A DNA stretch of 64,000 nt, taken from the NCBI GenBank assembly GCA_902790175.1, contig CADAQZ010000005.1, positions 1 to 64,000 of the forward strand, given 5' to 3'. Below are positions 7,683 to 16,432 of the stretch, one piece after another. This stretch comes from an uncultured Eubacteriales bacterium. Its GTDB lineage: Bacteria > Bacillota > Clostridia > Christensenellales > Aristaeellaceae. Each line of letters opens with the position of its first letter. Position 1 is the first letter of the stretch. Under the pieces are notes generated by a model. It saw only the letters and a list, made by a program, of their open reading frames with translations, did no database searches and was not told the origin of the DNA. The translations under genes were made by a program, and so were the position numbers.

Positions 7683-8795
7683 TTGGCCTTCCCCTTCAGG
7701 GGAAGGCAATACTGGATATGGCTGGCGAGCGTGGAGGGCATCGGCCCCAAGCGCTTCTACCAGCTGCTGACGCTGTTTGAGGACGCGCGGCAGGTGTGGG
7801 ACGCGCTGGGCGGCGTGATGCTGCCGCCGGAGCTGCAATCCATCGGCCCGGCATCGCTGAAGAAGCTGCGCGAGGCCCGCGACGAGCGCTACTTCTACCA
7901 ACTGTTCGACCGGCTGGAGCGCCTCGGCATTCGCGCCGTGACGCGGCTGTCCCAGGCCTACCCGCTGGCGCTGACCGACATCTACGACCCGCCGCCCACG
8001 CTGTACGTGCGGGGCGAGTGCCCGCTGGACGGCGAGCGGATGATCGCCGTGGTGGGCTCGCGCCGCTGTACCCGCGACGGTCAGCGGGCCGCGCGGGAGT
8101 TCGCCCGCGACATGGCCCAGAACGGCGTGACCGTCGTCAGCGGCATGGCCCGGGGCATCGACAGCTGCGCCCACCGCGGCGCGCTGGATGGCGGCGGGCG
8201 CACCATCGCGGTGCTCGGCTGCGGCGTGGACGTGGTCTACCCGCCGGAAAACGAGGCGCTGATGCGCGAGATCATCGATTCCGGCGGCGCGGTGATCTCC
8301 GAGTTCGTGCCCGGCACGCCGCCCGCGCCCGGCAACTTCCCCGCCCGCAACCGCATCATCAGCGGCCTGTGTGAAGGCACGCTGCTGGTGGAGGGCGCGA
8401 AGGCCTCCGGCGCGATGATCACCGTGAACCTGGCGCTGGAGCAGGGGCGCGACGTGTTCGCCGTGCCCGGCGGCATCTACTCGCCGCTCAGCGAGGCGCC
8501 CAACCGCGTGATCCTGGAGGGCGCGACGCCGGTGCTGTGCGCGTGGGACATCCTGGAGCACTATCGCTGGGCCCAGCGCCCCTGCGCGGATCCCGGCCGC
8601 AAGCCCAAGCCCGTGGAACTGGAGCCGGAGGAGGAAGCGATCGTGGGGCCGCTGCGGGAGCAGTCGATGTCGTTCGACGAACTGGCCCTCGCCACAGGCT
8701 TTTCCGCCGCCCGCCTAAATTCCCACTTGACAATGCTGGAACTTCGGGGAATAATAGAAAAGGTGCCGGGCGGACTCTATCGCTCGTACTGTTGA
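7683..8795 (+). CDS. dprA: DNA-processing protein DprA, start overlapping an intergenic repeat
   Basis: About 370-aa DprA/Smf protein, the RecA loader on incoming single-stranded DNA in natural transformation. It shows an N-terminal helical domain with IGPKRFYQLL, a Rossmann-like DNA-binding core (VVGSRRCTRDG, SGMARGID, VLGCGVDVVYPPEN, PARNRIISGL, VPGG), and a C-terminal winged helix (from about residue 305). The homologous part begins at 'YWIWLASVEGIG'. The 8 residues before it are encoded by a CCTTCCCC/GGGGAAGG repeat, and the only possible start is a TTG at 7683 with no Shine-Dalgarno. Either translation starts there weakly or the repeat has damaged the gene's start. Confidence 0.88.
   Translation: MAFPFRGRQYWIWLASVEGIGPKRFYQLLTLFEDARQVWDALGGVMLPPELQSIGPASLKKLREARDERYFYQLFDRLERLGIRAVTRLSQAYPLALTDIYDPPPTLYVRGECPLDGERMIAVVGSRRCTRDGQRAAREFARDMAQNGVTVVSGMARGIDSCAHRGALDGGGRTIAVLGCGVDVVYPPENEALMREIIDSGGAVISEFVPGTPPAPGNFPARNRIISGLCEGTLLVEGAKASGAMITVNLALEQGRDVFAVPGGIYSPLSEAPNRVILEGATPVLCAWDILEHYRWAQRPCADPGRKPKPVELEPEEEAIVGPLREQSMSFDELALATGFSAARLNSHLTMLELRGIIEKVPGGLYRSYC
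7686..7707. repeat. short inverted repeat inside the dprA start
   Basis: GCCTTCCCC-TTCA-GGGGAAGGC hairpin, the same family as 4758-4778 and 16207-16227. It sits where the dprA ribosome binding site and first codons should be. Confidence 0.7.
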
Positions 8796-8893
8796 AAATG
8801 AGGAATGAGGAATGAGGAATGAGGAATTGGATTTGCATTTGACGCATCCTGTTCCCTGTTCCCTCTTCCCTGTTCCCTCTACTGGAGGTTATT
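8796..8893. repeat. two runs of 7-bp tandem repeats between dprA and topA
   Basis: After the dprA stop there are about four copies of GAGGAAT (8798-8826). After an AT-rich spacer come about four copies of TTCCCTG/TTCCCTC (8850-8880). The two runs are partly complementary and could fold back on one another. The topA Shine-Dalgarno (TGGAGGTTATT) follows directly. Confidence 0.65.
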
Positions 8894-10513
8894 ATGGCAA
8901 ATAAACTCGTCATCGTCGAATCGCCGGCCAAGGCCAAGACGATTGGTAAATTCCTGGGGCGCGGCTACAAGGTGGAGGCCTCCCAGGGCCACGTGCGCGA
9001 TCTGCCCAAGAGCCAGATCGGCGTGGATGTGGAGCACGACTTCGAGCCCAAGTACATCACGATCCGCGGCCGCGGCGAGATCCTGGGCAAGATCCGCAAG
9101 GAAGCCCGCTCCGCCAGCAAGATCTACCTCGCGACCGACCCGGACCGCGAGGGTGAGGCCATCTCGTGGCACCTGGCGAACGTGCTGGGCATCGACGAGG
9201 ATTCGGCGTGCCGCATCGAGTTCCACGAGGTGACCAGCAAGGCCGTGAAGGCCGCGGTGAAGAACCCGCGGAAGATCGACATGGACCTGGTCAACGCCCA
9301 GCAGGCCCGGCGCGTGCTGGACAGGCTCGTGGGCTACAAGATCAGCCCGATCCTGTGGCAGAAGGTGAAGAAGGGGCTGAGCGCGGGCCGCGTGCAGTCC
9401 GTCGCCACCAAGATCATCTGCGATCGCGAAGCCGAGATCGAGGCCTTCATCCCCGAGGAATACTGGACGCTGTCCACCGCGTTTGAGATCGGCGACGCCG
9501 TCGTCAACGCCCGCTTCACGGGCTGGGGCGAGGAAAAGGAGGAGCTCAAGTCCCGCGCCGACGCCGACGCGGTGATCGAGAAGTGCAAGCGCGCAAAGTT
9601 CGCCGTGGGCGCGATCAAGAAGGCCGAGCGCCGCAGGCTGCCCGCCCCGCCGTTCACCACGTCGAATTTGCAGCAGGAGGCGTCCCGCAAGCTGGGCTTC
9701 TCCACGCAGAAGACCATGCAGATCGCCCAGCAGCTCTACGAGGGCGTCGACCTCGCCGGCGAGGGCAGCCAGGGCCTTGTGACCTACATCCGCACCGACT
9801 CCACCCGCATCGCGGACGAGGCGGTCGAGGCCGTGCGCGCGCTGATCCTGGAGGGCTACGGGGAGGACTACCTGCCCGAGAAGCCGAACGTGTACAAGAC
9901 CCGCAAGAGCGCGCAGGACGCCCACGAGGCCATCCGCCCCACCGTGGTGGAGCGCAGGCCCGAGAAGATCAAGTCGAGCCTCTCGCGCGACCAGTACCGC
10001 CTGTACAAGCTGATCTACGACCGCTTCGTGTCCAGCCAGATGACCCCGGCGCTCTACGACACGCTGGGCGTGGACATCGACGCCGATAACGGCGCGCGCT
10101 TCCACTTCAACGGCCAGAAGCTGCGCTTCGCGGGCTTCACGACCGTGTACGTCGAGAGCGTGGACGACCCGCAGGAGGAGGCCGAGAACGCGAGCCTTCC
10201 GGAGCTCAAAGAGGGCATGGCCGCGAAGGCGGGCGAAATGAACGCCGAACAGCACTTCACCCAGCCGCCGCCAAGGTACACCGAGGCCAGCCTCGTGCGC
10301 ACGCTGGAGGAGAAGGGCATCGGCCGCCCGTCCACCTACTCCCCCACCATCTCCACCATCACGGGCCGCCGCGGCTACATCGCCAAGGAGAACAAGCGCC
10401 TGATCCCCACGGAGCTGGGCAAGATCGTCAACGACATGATGTGCAAGAACTTCCCGGACATCGTGGACGTGGCCTTCACCGCCACTCGTGTCCGACTTCT
10501 ACGGCCCGTTTGA
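8894..10513 (+). CDS. topA: DNA topoisomerase I, N-terminal part (frameshifted by a small deletion)
   Basis: Type IA topoisomerase that relaxes negative supercoils. This frame carries the Toprim domain (VIVESPAKAKTIGKFLG at the N-terminus, TDPDREGEAISWH) and the catalytic core with the active-site tyrosine (about Tyr298) in TYIRTDSTRI. The reading frame is good to 'FPDIVDVAFTA' (10483), then changes to unrelated residues and stops. In intact TopA that motif is followed by about 18-20 residues and then 'LVSDFYGPF', which here reappears in another frame one base later. So roughly 55 bp are missing at 10484. Start: ATG with TGGAGG at good distance. Confidence 0.88.
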   Translation: MANKLVIVESPAKAKTIGKFLGRGYKVEASQGHVRDLPKSQIGVDVEHDFEPKYITIRGRGEILGKIRKEARSASKIYLATDPDREGEAISWHLANVLGIDEDSACRIEFHEVTSKAVKAAVKNPRKIDMDLVNAQQARRVLDRLVGYKISPILWQKVKKGLSAGRVQSVATKIICDREAEIEAFIPEEYWTLSTAFEIGDAVVNARFTGWGEEKEELKSRADADAVIEKCKRAKFAVGAIKKAERRRLPAPPFTTSNLQQEASRKLGFSTQKTMQIAQQLYEGVDLAGEGSQGLVTYIRTDSTRIADEAVEAVRALILEGYGEDYLPEKPNVYKTRKSAQDAHEAIRPTVVERRPEKIKSSLSRDQYRLYKLIYDRFVSSQMTPALYDTLGVDIDADNGARFHFNGQKLRFAGFTTVYVESVDDPQEEAENASLPELKEGMAAKAGEMNAEQHFTQPPPRYTEASLVRTLEEKGIGRPSTYSPTISTITGRRGYIAKENKRLIPTELGKIVNDMMCKNFPDIVDVAFTATRVRLLRPV

Positions 10514-10955
10514 GAAGGACCTGGAGAAGGCCGAGGCGAGCATCGAGAAGGTATCCATCGAGGACCAGGTGTCCGACGTGCCCTGCGAGAAGTGCGGCGC
10601 GATGATGGTGTACAAGATGAGCCGCTACGGGCGCTTCCTCGCCTGCCCGAACTTCCCCGCCTGCCGCCACACGCTGGCCCTGCCGAACAACATCGGCGTG
10701 CCCTGCCCGAAGTGCGGCGGGGAGCTCTTGGAGCGCATCAGCCGAAAGGGCCGCAAGTTCTACGGGTGCGAGAAGTATCCCGAGTGCGACTTCGTCAGCT
10801 GGGATCGGCCCGTGGCCGACAAGTGCCCCGTCTGCGGAAGCTACATGGTGTTGAAGCGCGGCGGGAAGGACACGCTCTACCACGTCTGCGCCAACGAGAC
10901 CTGTCGACACCGCGTGCAGGTGGAGAGCGCCGCCTCTGAGGACAACGATGGCTAA
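10488..10955 (+). CDS. topA: DNA topoisomerase I, C-terminal zinc-ribbon part (other half of the frameshifted topA)
   Basis: Continuation of topA in a different frame: SDFYGPFEKDLEKAE, then three topoisomerase zinc ribbons (CEKCGAMM...CPNFPAC, CPKCGGEL...CEKYPEC, and CPVCGSYM with a weaker second half CANETC). It has no ribosome binding site of its own, and the GTG at 10488 is simply the first start-like codon. If the deletion is real the cell makes a topoisomerase without its C-terminal ribbons. The 3' end overlaps trmFO by 8 bp. Confidence 0.8.
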   Translation: MSDFYGPFEKDLEKAEASIEKVSIEDQVSDVPCEKCGAMMVYKMSRYGRFLACPNFPACRHTLALPNNIGVPCPKCGGELLERISRKGRKFYGCEKYPECDFVSWDRPVADKCPVCGSYMVLKRGGKDTLYHVCANETCRHRVQVESAASEDNDG

Positions 10956-12255
10956 TCGCGTCACCATCGTCGGCGCGGGGCTGGCGGGCTGCGAGGCCGC
11001 CTGGCAGCTGGCGAAGCGGAATATCCCGGTGCGGCTGATCGAGATGAAGCCCGAAAAGTACAGCCCCGCCCACAAGTACCCCGGCTTTGCCGAGCTCGTG
11101 TGCTCGAACTCGCTGAAGGCCGAGCACCTGTCAAACGCCTCGGGCCTGTTGAAGGCGGAGCTTCGCGCCATGGACAGCCTGATCCTCAAGTGCGCCGAGG
11201 CGAGCCGCGTGCCCGCGGGCGGCGCGCTGGCCGTGGACCGCGAGCGCTTCTCCGACGCGATCACCGGGGCACTGAAGGCGCATCCGCTGGTCGAAACCGA
11301 GACGGGCGTCGTCTCCGAGATCCCCGCGGAGCCCTACATCGTCGCCACCGGGCCGCTGACCGACCCGGCCCTGACGGACGCGATCACCCGGGCCACCGGC
11401 ACCGGCGCGCTCAACTTCTTCGACGCCGCCGCGCCGATCGTCACCGCCGAATCGCTGGACATGAGCAAGGTGTTCCGCGCCAGCCGCTACGGCCGGGGCA
11501 CGGACGACTACCTGAACTGCCCGATGACCGAGGACGAGTACAACGCCTTCTACGACGCGCTGGTCGGCGCGGAGCTGGCCGAACTGCACGACTTCGAAAA
11601 GAAGCTGGTGTTCGAGGGCTGCCTGGCGGTGGAGATCCTCGCCTCGCGCGGGCGGCAGACGCTGGCGTTCGGGCCATTGAAGCCCGTGGGGCTGATCGAC
11701 CCGCGCACCGGCAGGGAACCCTACGCCGTGGTGCAGCTGCGGCAGGAGAACGCCCAGGGCACGCTGTACAACCTCGTGGGCTTCCAGACGCGCCTGAAGT
11801 GGGGCGAGCAGAAGCGGGTGTTCGGCATGATCCCGGGCCTGGAGCACGCGGAGTTCGCGCGCTACGGCGTGATGCACCGCAACACCTACCTGAACGGCCC
11901 GAAGGTGCTGGGCGCGAACTACGCCATGAAGGGCCATCCCCTCGCGCGCTTCGCGGGGCAGCTGACCGGCGTGGAGGGCTACATGGAGTCCACCGCCAGC
12001 GGGCTGGTAGCCGCCGTGGGGCTGGCCAAGGCGCTGAGCGGCCAGCCGGAGCCGGACTTCACCGGCAGGACGCTGCTGGGCGCGCTGGCGCGGCACGTCA
12101 CGACGCCCACCCCCAACTTCCAGCCGATGAACGCCAACTTCGGCATCCTGGAATCGCTCCCCTTCCGCGTGAAGGGCAAGAAGAACCGCTACGAGAAGCT
12201 GAGCGAAGTCGCCATCGACACACTAAGCGAGGTAATGAGAGCGTATGAGTTATGA
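10948..12255 (+). CDS. trmFO: TrmFO, folate/FAD-dependent tRNA (uracil-54-C5)-methyltransferase
   Basis: 435-aa flavoprotein that makes ribothymidine at position 54 of tRNA with methylene-tetrahydrofolate as carbon donor. It shows the N-terminal FAD-binding [18 protein letters not shown], the family motif [34 protein letters not shown] and the C-terminal [15 protein letters not shown]. It starts inside the topA 3' end, so it is probably coupled to topA, and it overlaps hslV. The topA-trmFO-hslV-hslU order is the classical Firmicutes one, here lacking the codV/xerC recombinase and codY. Confidence 0.95.
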   Translation: MANRVTIVGAGLAGCEAAWQLAKRNIPVRLIEMKPEKYSPAHKYPGFAELVCSNSLKAEHLSNASGLLKAELRAMDSLILKCAEASRVPAGGALAVDRERFSDAITGALKAHPLVETETGVVSEIPAEPYIVATGPLTDPALTDAITRATGTGALNFFDAAAPIVTAESLDMSKVFRASRYGRGTDDYLNCPMTEDEYNAFYDALVGAELAELHDFEKKLVFEGCLAVEILASRGRQTLAFGPLKPVGLIDPRTGREPYAVVQLRQENAQGTLYNLVGFQTRLKWGEQKRVFGMIPGLEHAEFARYGVMHRNTYLNGPKVLGANYAMKGHPLARFAGQLTGVEGYMESTASGLVAAVGLAKALSGQPEPDFTGRTLLGALARHVTTPTPNFQPMNANFGILESLPFRVKGKKNRYEKLSEVAIDTLSEVMRAYEL

Positions 12256-12796
12256 ACCCACCAGTCTGTTTCGCGGCACCACGATCTGCGCCGTGAAGAA
12301 GGACGGCGTGATCGCCGTCGCCGGCGACGGCCAGGTGACCATGGGCGAAAAGACGATCATGAAGGCCACCGCGAAGAAGGTGCGGCGCATCTTCGGCGGC
12401 AAGGTCGTGATCGGCTTCGCCGGGAGCGTGGCCGACGCCTTCGCGCTGTCGGAGAAGTTTGAGGACAAGCTGACGCAGTACTCCGGCAACCTGCCCCGCG
12501 CCGCCGTGGAGCTGGCGCAGGACTGGCGAATGGACCGCGCGATGCGCAAGCTGGAGGCGCTTTTGCTGTGCGCCGACAGGGAAAACCTTATGCTGATCTC
12601 CGGCACCGGCGAGGTGATCGAGCCGGACGACGGCGTGCTGGCCATCGGCAGCGGCGGCAACTACGCGCTGGCCGCCGCCCGCGCGCTGATCCAGAACACC
12701 GACCTCCCCGCCGCCGACATCGCCGAGAAGGCGCTGAAGATCGCCAGCGACATCTGCGTGTATACGAACGGGAACATCATAGTGGAGACGGTTTGA
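12245..12796 (+). CDS. hslV: HslV (ClpQ) peptidase subunit
   Basis: 183-aa proteasome-like peptidase of the HslUV complex. The catalytic threonine should be the first Thr of FRGTTICAV, exposed after removal of a propeptide of about 11 residues. Conserved [28 protein letters not shown] and [12 protein letters not shown] are all present. It overlaps the end of trmFO and sits 29 bp before hslU. Confidence 0.95.
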   Translation: MSYEPTSLFRGTTICAVKKDGVIAVAGDGQVTMGEKTIMKATAKKVRRIFGGKVVIGFAGSVADAFALSEKFEDKLTQYSGNLPRAAVELAQDWRMDRAMRKLEALLLCADRENLMLISGTGEVIEPDDGVLAIGSGGNYALAAARALIQNTDLPAADIAEKALKIASDICVYTNGNIIVETV

Positions 12797-12825
12797 CGAC
12801 GGATAAATGATCGAGAGGAAAAACC

Positions 12826-14193
12826 ATGATTGAACTCACCCCCCGCGAGATCGTTCGCGAACTGGACAGGTACATCGTCGGCCAGGACGACGCCAAGCGC
12901 GCCGTGGCCGTGGCGCTGCGCAACCGCTACCGCCGGGCGCAGCTGCCGGAGGACATCCGCGAGGAGGTCACGCCGAAGAACATACTGATGATCGGCCCCA
13001 CCGGCGTGGGCAAGACCGAGATCGCGCGCAGGCTCGCCAAGCTGGTGGACGCGCCGTTCGTGAAGGTCGAGGCCACGAAGTTCACGGAGGTCGGCTACGT
13101 GGGCCGCGACGTGGAGAGCATCATCCGCGACCTGGTCGAGGCCGCCATCCGCCTCGTGAAGGGCCAGCACGCCGAGCGCGTGCGCATCCGCGCCGAGGCC
13201 AGCGTGGAGGACCGGCTGGTGGACCTGCTGACCCACACGCAAAAGCGCAAGCCCGCCAACCCGATCGACATCCTGCTGGGCAACAAGCCCAAGGAGCCGA
13301 CGCTCTCCCCCGAGGACCAGAGCGCGCTGGCCGTGCGGCAGGACGACGTGCGCACGCGCCTGCGCCGCGGCGAGCTGGAGCACGAGATCGTCGAGGTCGA
13401 GGTGGAGGAGCACCAGCCCCAGCCCGAGATCCCCGGCATGGACATCAACGTAAACGACATGCTGGGCAGCATCCTGCCGAAGAAGACAAAGCTCAGGAAG
13501 GTGGAGGTCCGCGAGGCCCGCAAGATATTGCTGGCCGAGGAGGAGCAGAACCTGATCGACATGGACCGCGTCTACACCGAGGCCATCGAGCGCGCCGAGC
13601 AGCACGGCATCGTGTTCCTCGACGAGATCGACAAGGTGGCGGGGCGCGGCGGCGGCCACGGTCCGGACGTGAGCCGCGAGGGCGTGCAGCGCGACATACT
13701 GCCCATCGTGGAGGGCAGCACCGTGAACACGAAGTACGGCCCGGTGAAGACCGACCACATCCTGTTCATCGCCGCGGGCGCGTTCCACGTATCGAAGGTC
13801 ACGGACCTGATCCCCGAGCTGCAGGGCCGCTTCCCCGTGCGCGTGGACCTGAAGCCGCTGACCGTGGAGGACTACCAGCGCATCCTCACCCAGCCGGAAA
13901 ACGCGCTGATCCGCCAGTACCAGCTGCTGCTGGGCGTGGACGGCGTGTCGCTGGAGTTCGACGACTCCGCGCTCTCGGTGATCGCCGAGTACGCCTGGCA
14001 GGCGAACGAGTCCAGCGAGAACATCGGCGCGCGGCGGCTGCACACGCTGATGGAGCGCATCCTCTCCGACATCGCCTTCAACGCCGGCGGCGGCGACGCG
14101 CCCGAGATCGGCGTGAAGATCAACGCCGAGTACGTCAAGGCGCAGCTCTCCGCCGACATCCACCAGAAGGACGTGCGGAAGTATATCCTATAA
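12826..14193 (+). CDS. hslU: HslU (ClpY) ATPase subunit
   Basis: 455-aa AAA+ unfoldase partner of HslV. It begins with the family pattern '[21 protein letters not shown]', has Walker [10 protein letters not shown] near residue 60, an inserted I-domain (about 110-240), Walker [10 protein letters not shown], and sensor regions ([23 protein letters not shown]). The C-terminus ends DVRKYIL, the tail that docks into HslV. A good terminator follows. Confidence 0.96.
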   Translation: MIELTPREIVRELDRYIVGQDDAKRAVAVALRNRYRRAQLPEDIREEVTPKNILMIGPTGVGKTEIARRLAKLVDAPFVKVEATKFTEVGYVGRDVESIIRDLVEAAIRLVKGQHAERVRIRAEASVEDRLVDLLTHTQKRKPANPIDILLGNKPKEPTLSPEDQSALAVRQDDVRTRLRRGELEHEIVEVEVEEHQPQPEIPGMDINVNDMLGSILPKKTKLRKVEVREARKILLAEEEQNLIDMDRVYTEAIERAEQHGIVFLDEIDKVAGRGGGHGPDVSREGVQRDILPIVEGSTVNTKYGPVKTDHILFIAAGAFHVSKVTDLIPELQGRFPVRVDLKPLTVEDYQRILTQPENALIRQYQLLLGVDGVSLEFDDSALSVIAEYAWQANESSENIGARRLHTLMERILSDIAFNAGGGDAPEIGVKINAEYVKAQLSADIHQKDVRKYIL

Positions 14194-14203
14194 GTCTTCA
14201 TAC

Positions 14204-14262
14204 ACATGCAGGGGCAGCACAACGCTGCCCCTGCATGTTACATTTCTCACTTTTTACTTTTT
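14204..14262 (+). terminator. rho-independent terminator after hslU
   Basis: Strong stem CATGCAGGGGCAGC / GCTGCCCCTGCATG with a short AACAC-type loop, followed by T-rich sequence (TTTTTACTTTTTT). It separates the dprA-hslU group from the nucleotidase gene. Confidence 0.85.
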
Positions 14263-14274
14263 TGTCACAATCTA

Positions 14275-14325
14275 TTGCATTTTCGGCCAAAATCGTATAT
14301 CCTATTAGGGAAGATACAATGTATC
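14275..14325 (+). promoter_or_regulatory. promoter and possible operator before the 5'-nucleotidase gene
   Basis: TTGCAT (14275-14280), 17-nt spacer, TATCCT (14298-14303). Just downstream is GATACAATGTATC (14313-14325), a 13-bp near-perfect palindrome placed where a repressor could act. Which factor, if any, binds it is unknown. Confidence 0.5.
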
Positions 14326-14356
14326 TACATCCATTTCAGAATAGGAGTGATTCAAC

Positions 14357-16066
14357 ATGAGCAAGAAACTGTTGTCCCTCCTCCTGGTGCTGGCGCTGGC
14401 CCTCACCATGAGCGTGACCGCGTTCGCGGACTACTACGGCAGCCTGCTGCCCGCGGTCCGGACGATCCCCGGCGACTACACCGGCAAGACCATCATCCTG
14501 CACTCCAACGACGTGCACGGCGCGATCGACGGCTACGCCTACATGGCCTGGCTGAAGAACGAGTTTCTGGCGCGCGGCGCCAGCGACGTGATCCTCGTGG
14601 ACGCGGGCGACTTCAGCCAGGGCAGCATCTACGCCATCGTCAGCAAGGGTGCGGACGCCGTCACGATGATGAACGCCGCGGGCTACGACGTCGTGACGCT
14701 GGGCAACCACGAGTTTGACTTCGGCTATGCCCAGCTGATGGAGAACCTGTCCAAGGCCGAGTTCACCACGCTGTGCTGCGACGTTTACCTGGACGAGACC
14801 GGCGAAACCATCCTGCCCCCTGCAACCGTCGTGGAGGCGCAGGGCGGCGTGAAGATCGGCTTCGTGGGCATCGAGACCCCCGAGACCGCCACCAAGGTGC
14901 ACCCCGGCCTGATCAGCGAGATCCGCTTCGCCGCGTTTGACGACCTCTACAACGCCGTGCAGGGCGCCGTGGATTCCGTCAAGGACGACGCCGACCTCGT
15001 CGTCGCGCTGGCGCACCTGGGCGTGGACGCCGAGTCCGCCGTCAACGGCTATCGCTCCATCGACATGCTGGAGAAGGTCGAGGGCATCGACTTCACCATC
15101 GACGCCCACTCCCACACCGTCATGACAGGCGCGGAGAACGGCCAGGCCGTGCAGTCCACCGGCACGAAATTCGCCTACATCGGCGTGGTCGTGATCGACG
15201 ACGCCACAAAGGCCATCGAGGACAACTTCCTGCTGCCCACTCTTTCCATGGAGAAGGACGAGGACGTGGACGCCCTGGCGCAGGAGATCATGGCTGGCGT
15301 GGACGAGGTCTACAACACCCCCTTCGCCACCACCGAGGTACTGCTCAACGGCGAAAAGGCCCCCGGCAACCGCACCGAGGAGACCAACCTGGGCGACCTG
15401 ATCACCGACGCGATCGTGTGGAGCGTGGTCAAGGAGGGTGGCATCGAGCAGGTGGAGCCCAACCAGGTGGTCGGCATCACCAACGGCGGCGGCATCCGCG
15501 CCACCATCCCCGAGGGCGATGTCACCATGAAGGATATCAACACCGTGCTGCCCTTCGGCAACACCGTGGCCGTCGTCTACGTGACCGGCGAGGAGATGCT
15601 CGAGGCGCTGGAGGCGTCGACCTTCTTCACGCCCGAACCCATCGGCGGCTATCCGCAGACCAGCGGCATCGAATGGACGCTGGACACCACCGTGCCCTTT
15701 GACCAGGGCGAGGTCTACACGCTGAACGGCAAGGACACCAGCTACTATAAGCCCGCCTCCATCCAGCGCGTGACCATCACCTCCGTCAACGGCGAGCCCT
15801 TTGATCCCGCCGCCACCTATGCCGTCGTGACCAACAACTTCCTGGCTGCCGGCGGCGACACCTACAACGTGTTCAACCGCGCCTACAGCGAGGGTGCCGG
15901 CTTTGACACCGGCATCACTCTGGATGTGGCCGTGCAGAACTACATCACCGAGGTGCTCAAGGGCAAGATTACCGCCGAGATGTACGGCGAGCCCCGCGGC
16001 TCCCTGACCCAGATCCTGGCCGAAGCACCCGAAGAGGCCGAGGAAGAGGCCAAGCCCGCCGCGTAA
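14357..16066 (+). CDS. secreted 5'-nucleotidase / metallophosphatase
   Basis: 569-aa exported enzyme with a signal peptide (MSKKLLSLLLVLALALT, cleavage after AFA, about residue 24). It has an N-terminal calcineurin-like metallophosphatase domain, with metal ligands in HSNDVHG, DAGDFSQG, TLGNHEFDFG, ALAHLG and DAHSHT. The C-terminal 5_nucleotid_C domain (about 330-540) includes ITNGGGIRATI and NNFLAAGGD. It should hydrolyse nucleotides outside the cell to nucleoside and phosphate. The tail is Glu/Ala-rich with no sortase signal or anchor, so it may be released. AGGAG lies 9 nt before the ATG. Confidence 0.92.
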   Translation: MSKKLLSLLLVLALALTMSVTAFADYYGSLLPAVRTIPGDYTGKTIILHSNDVHGAIDGYAYMAWLKNEFLARGASDVILVDAGDFSQGSIYAIVSKGADAVTMMNAAGYDVVTLGNHEFDFGYAQLMENLSKAEFTTLCCDVYLDETGETILPPATVVEAQGGVKIGFVGIETPETATKVHPGLISEIRFAAFDDLYNAVQGAVDSVKDDADLVVALAHLGVDAESAVNGYRSIDMLEKVEGIDFTIDAHSHTVMTGAENGQAVQSTGTKFAYIGVVVIDDATKAIEDNFLLPTLSMEKDEDVDALAQEIMAGVDEVYNTPFATTEVLLNGEKAPGNRTEETNLGDLITDAIVWSVVKEGGIEQVEPNQVVGITNGGGIRATIPEGDVTMKDINTVLPFGNTVAVVYVTGEEMLEALEASTFFTPEPIGGYPQTSGIEWTLDTTVPFDQGEVYTLNGKDTSYYKPASIQRVTITSVNGEPFDPAATYAVVTNNFLAAGGDTYNVFNRAYSEGAGFDTGITLDVAVQNYITEVLKGKITAEMYGEPRGSLTQILAEAPEEAEEEAKPAA

Positions 16067-16082
16067 AGCGACAAGCCCATGA

Positions 16083-16145
16083 ATGATTGTCGACGTGTTC
16101 CTGCGGAACCCGCCGACCCGGAAAACGTTCCGTTTTCCTAATCAT
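16083..16145 (+). repeat. 63-bp palindromic repeat, copy 2
   Basis: Identical to copies at 17889-17951 (same orientation) and 383-445 (reverse). It lies just after the nucleotidase stop and directly before its terminator. Confidence 0.88.
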
Positions 16146-16156
16146 GTACAAGCCAA

Positions 16157-16197
16157 AAAACGCCGCCGCCGGAAATCCGGCGGCGGCGTCGATTTTT
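16157..16197 (+). terminator. rho-independent terminator after the 5'-nucleotidase gene
   Basis: Very strong 12-bp stem CGCCGCCGCCGG / CCGGCGGCGGCG with an AAAT loop, preceded by A6 and followed by TCGATTTTT. It can work in both directions and would also end the minus-strand ABC operon. Confidence 0.85.
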
Positions 16198-16204
16198 GCA
16201 TATT

Positions 16205-16366
16205 GAGCCTTCCCCTCTGGGGAAGGTGGATCGGCGCGAAGCGACGAGACGGAAGAGGTCTCTTTTGACCACGCTTTGCGCCTCTGCTCCGATAAAGGCG
16301 CTATGACATTCGTGTAAGGACCTCTTTCGCCCCCTGCGGGGGCACCTTCCCCATAGGGGAAGGCTC
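16205..16366. mobile_element. about 160-bp MITE-like element with terminal inverted repeats
   Basis: The ends are inverted over about 24 bp (GAGCCTTCCCCTCTGGGG... and ...CCCATAGGGGAAGGCTC, continuing into AAGGTG/CACCTT). The interior is non-coding (CGAAGCGACGAGACGG, AAGAGGTC). Such elements, with a hairpin at each end, are common between genes of gut Clostridia. After it, 16367-16432 holds only degenerate ACTCCT heptads. Confidence 0.55.
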
Positions 16367-16432
16367 TTGGATACCGAGCGGCAGTGGACGCCAATTATGG
16401 CGTCCCTACGGCACACTACAACTCCTAACGCC

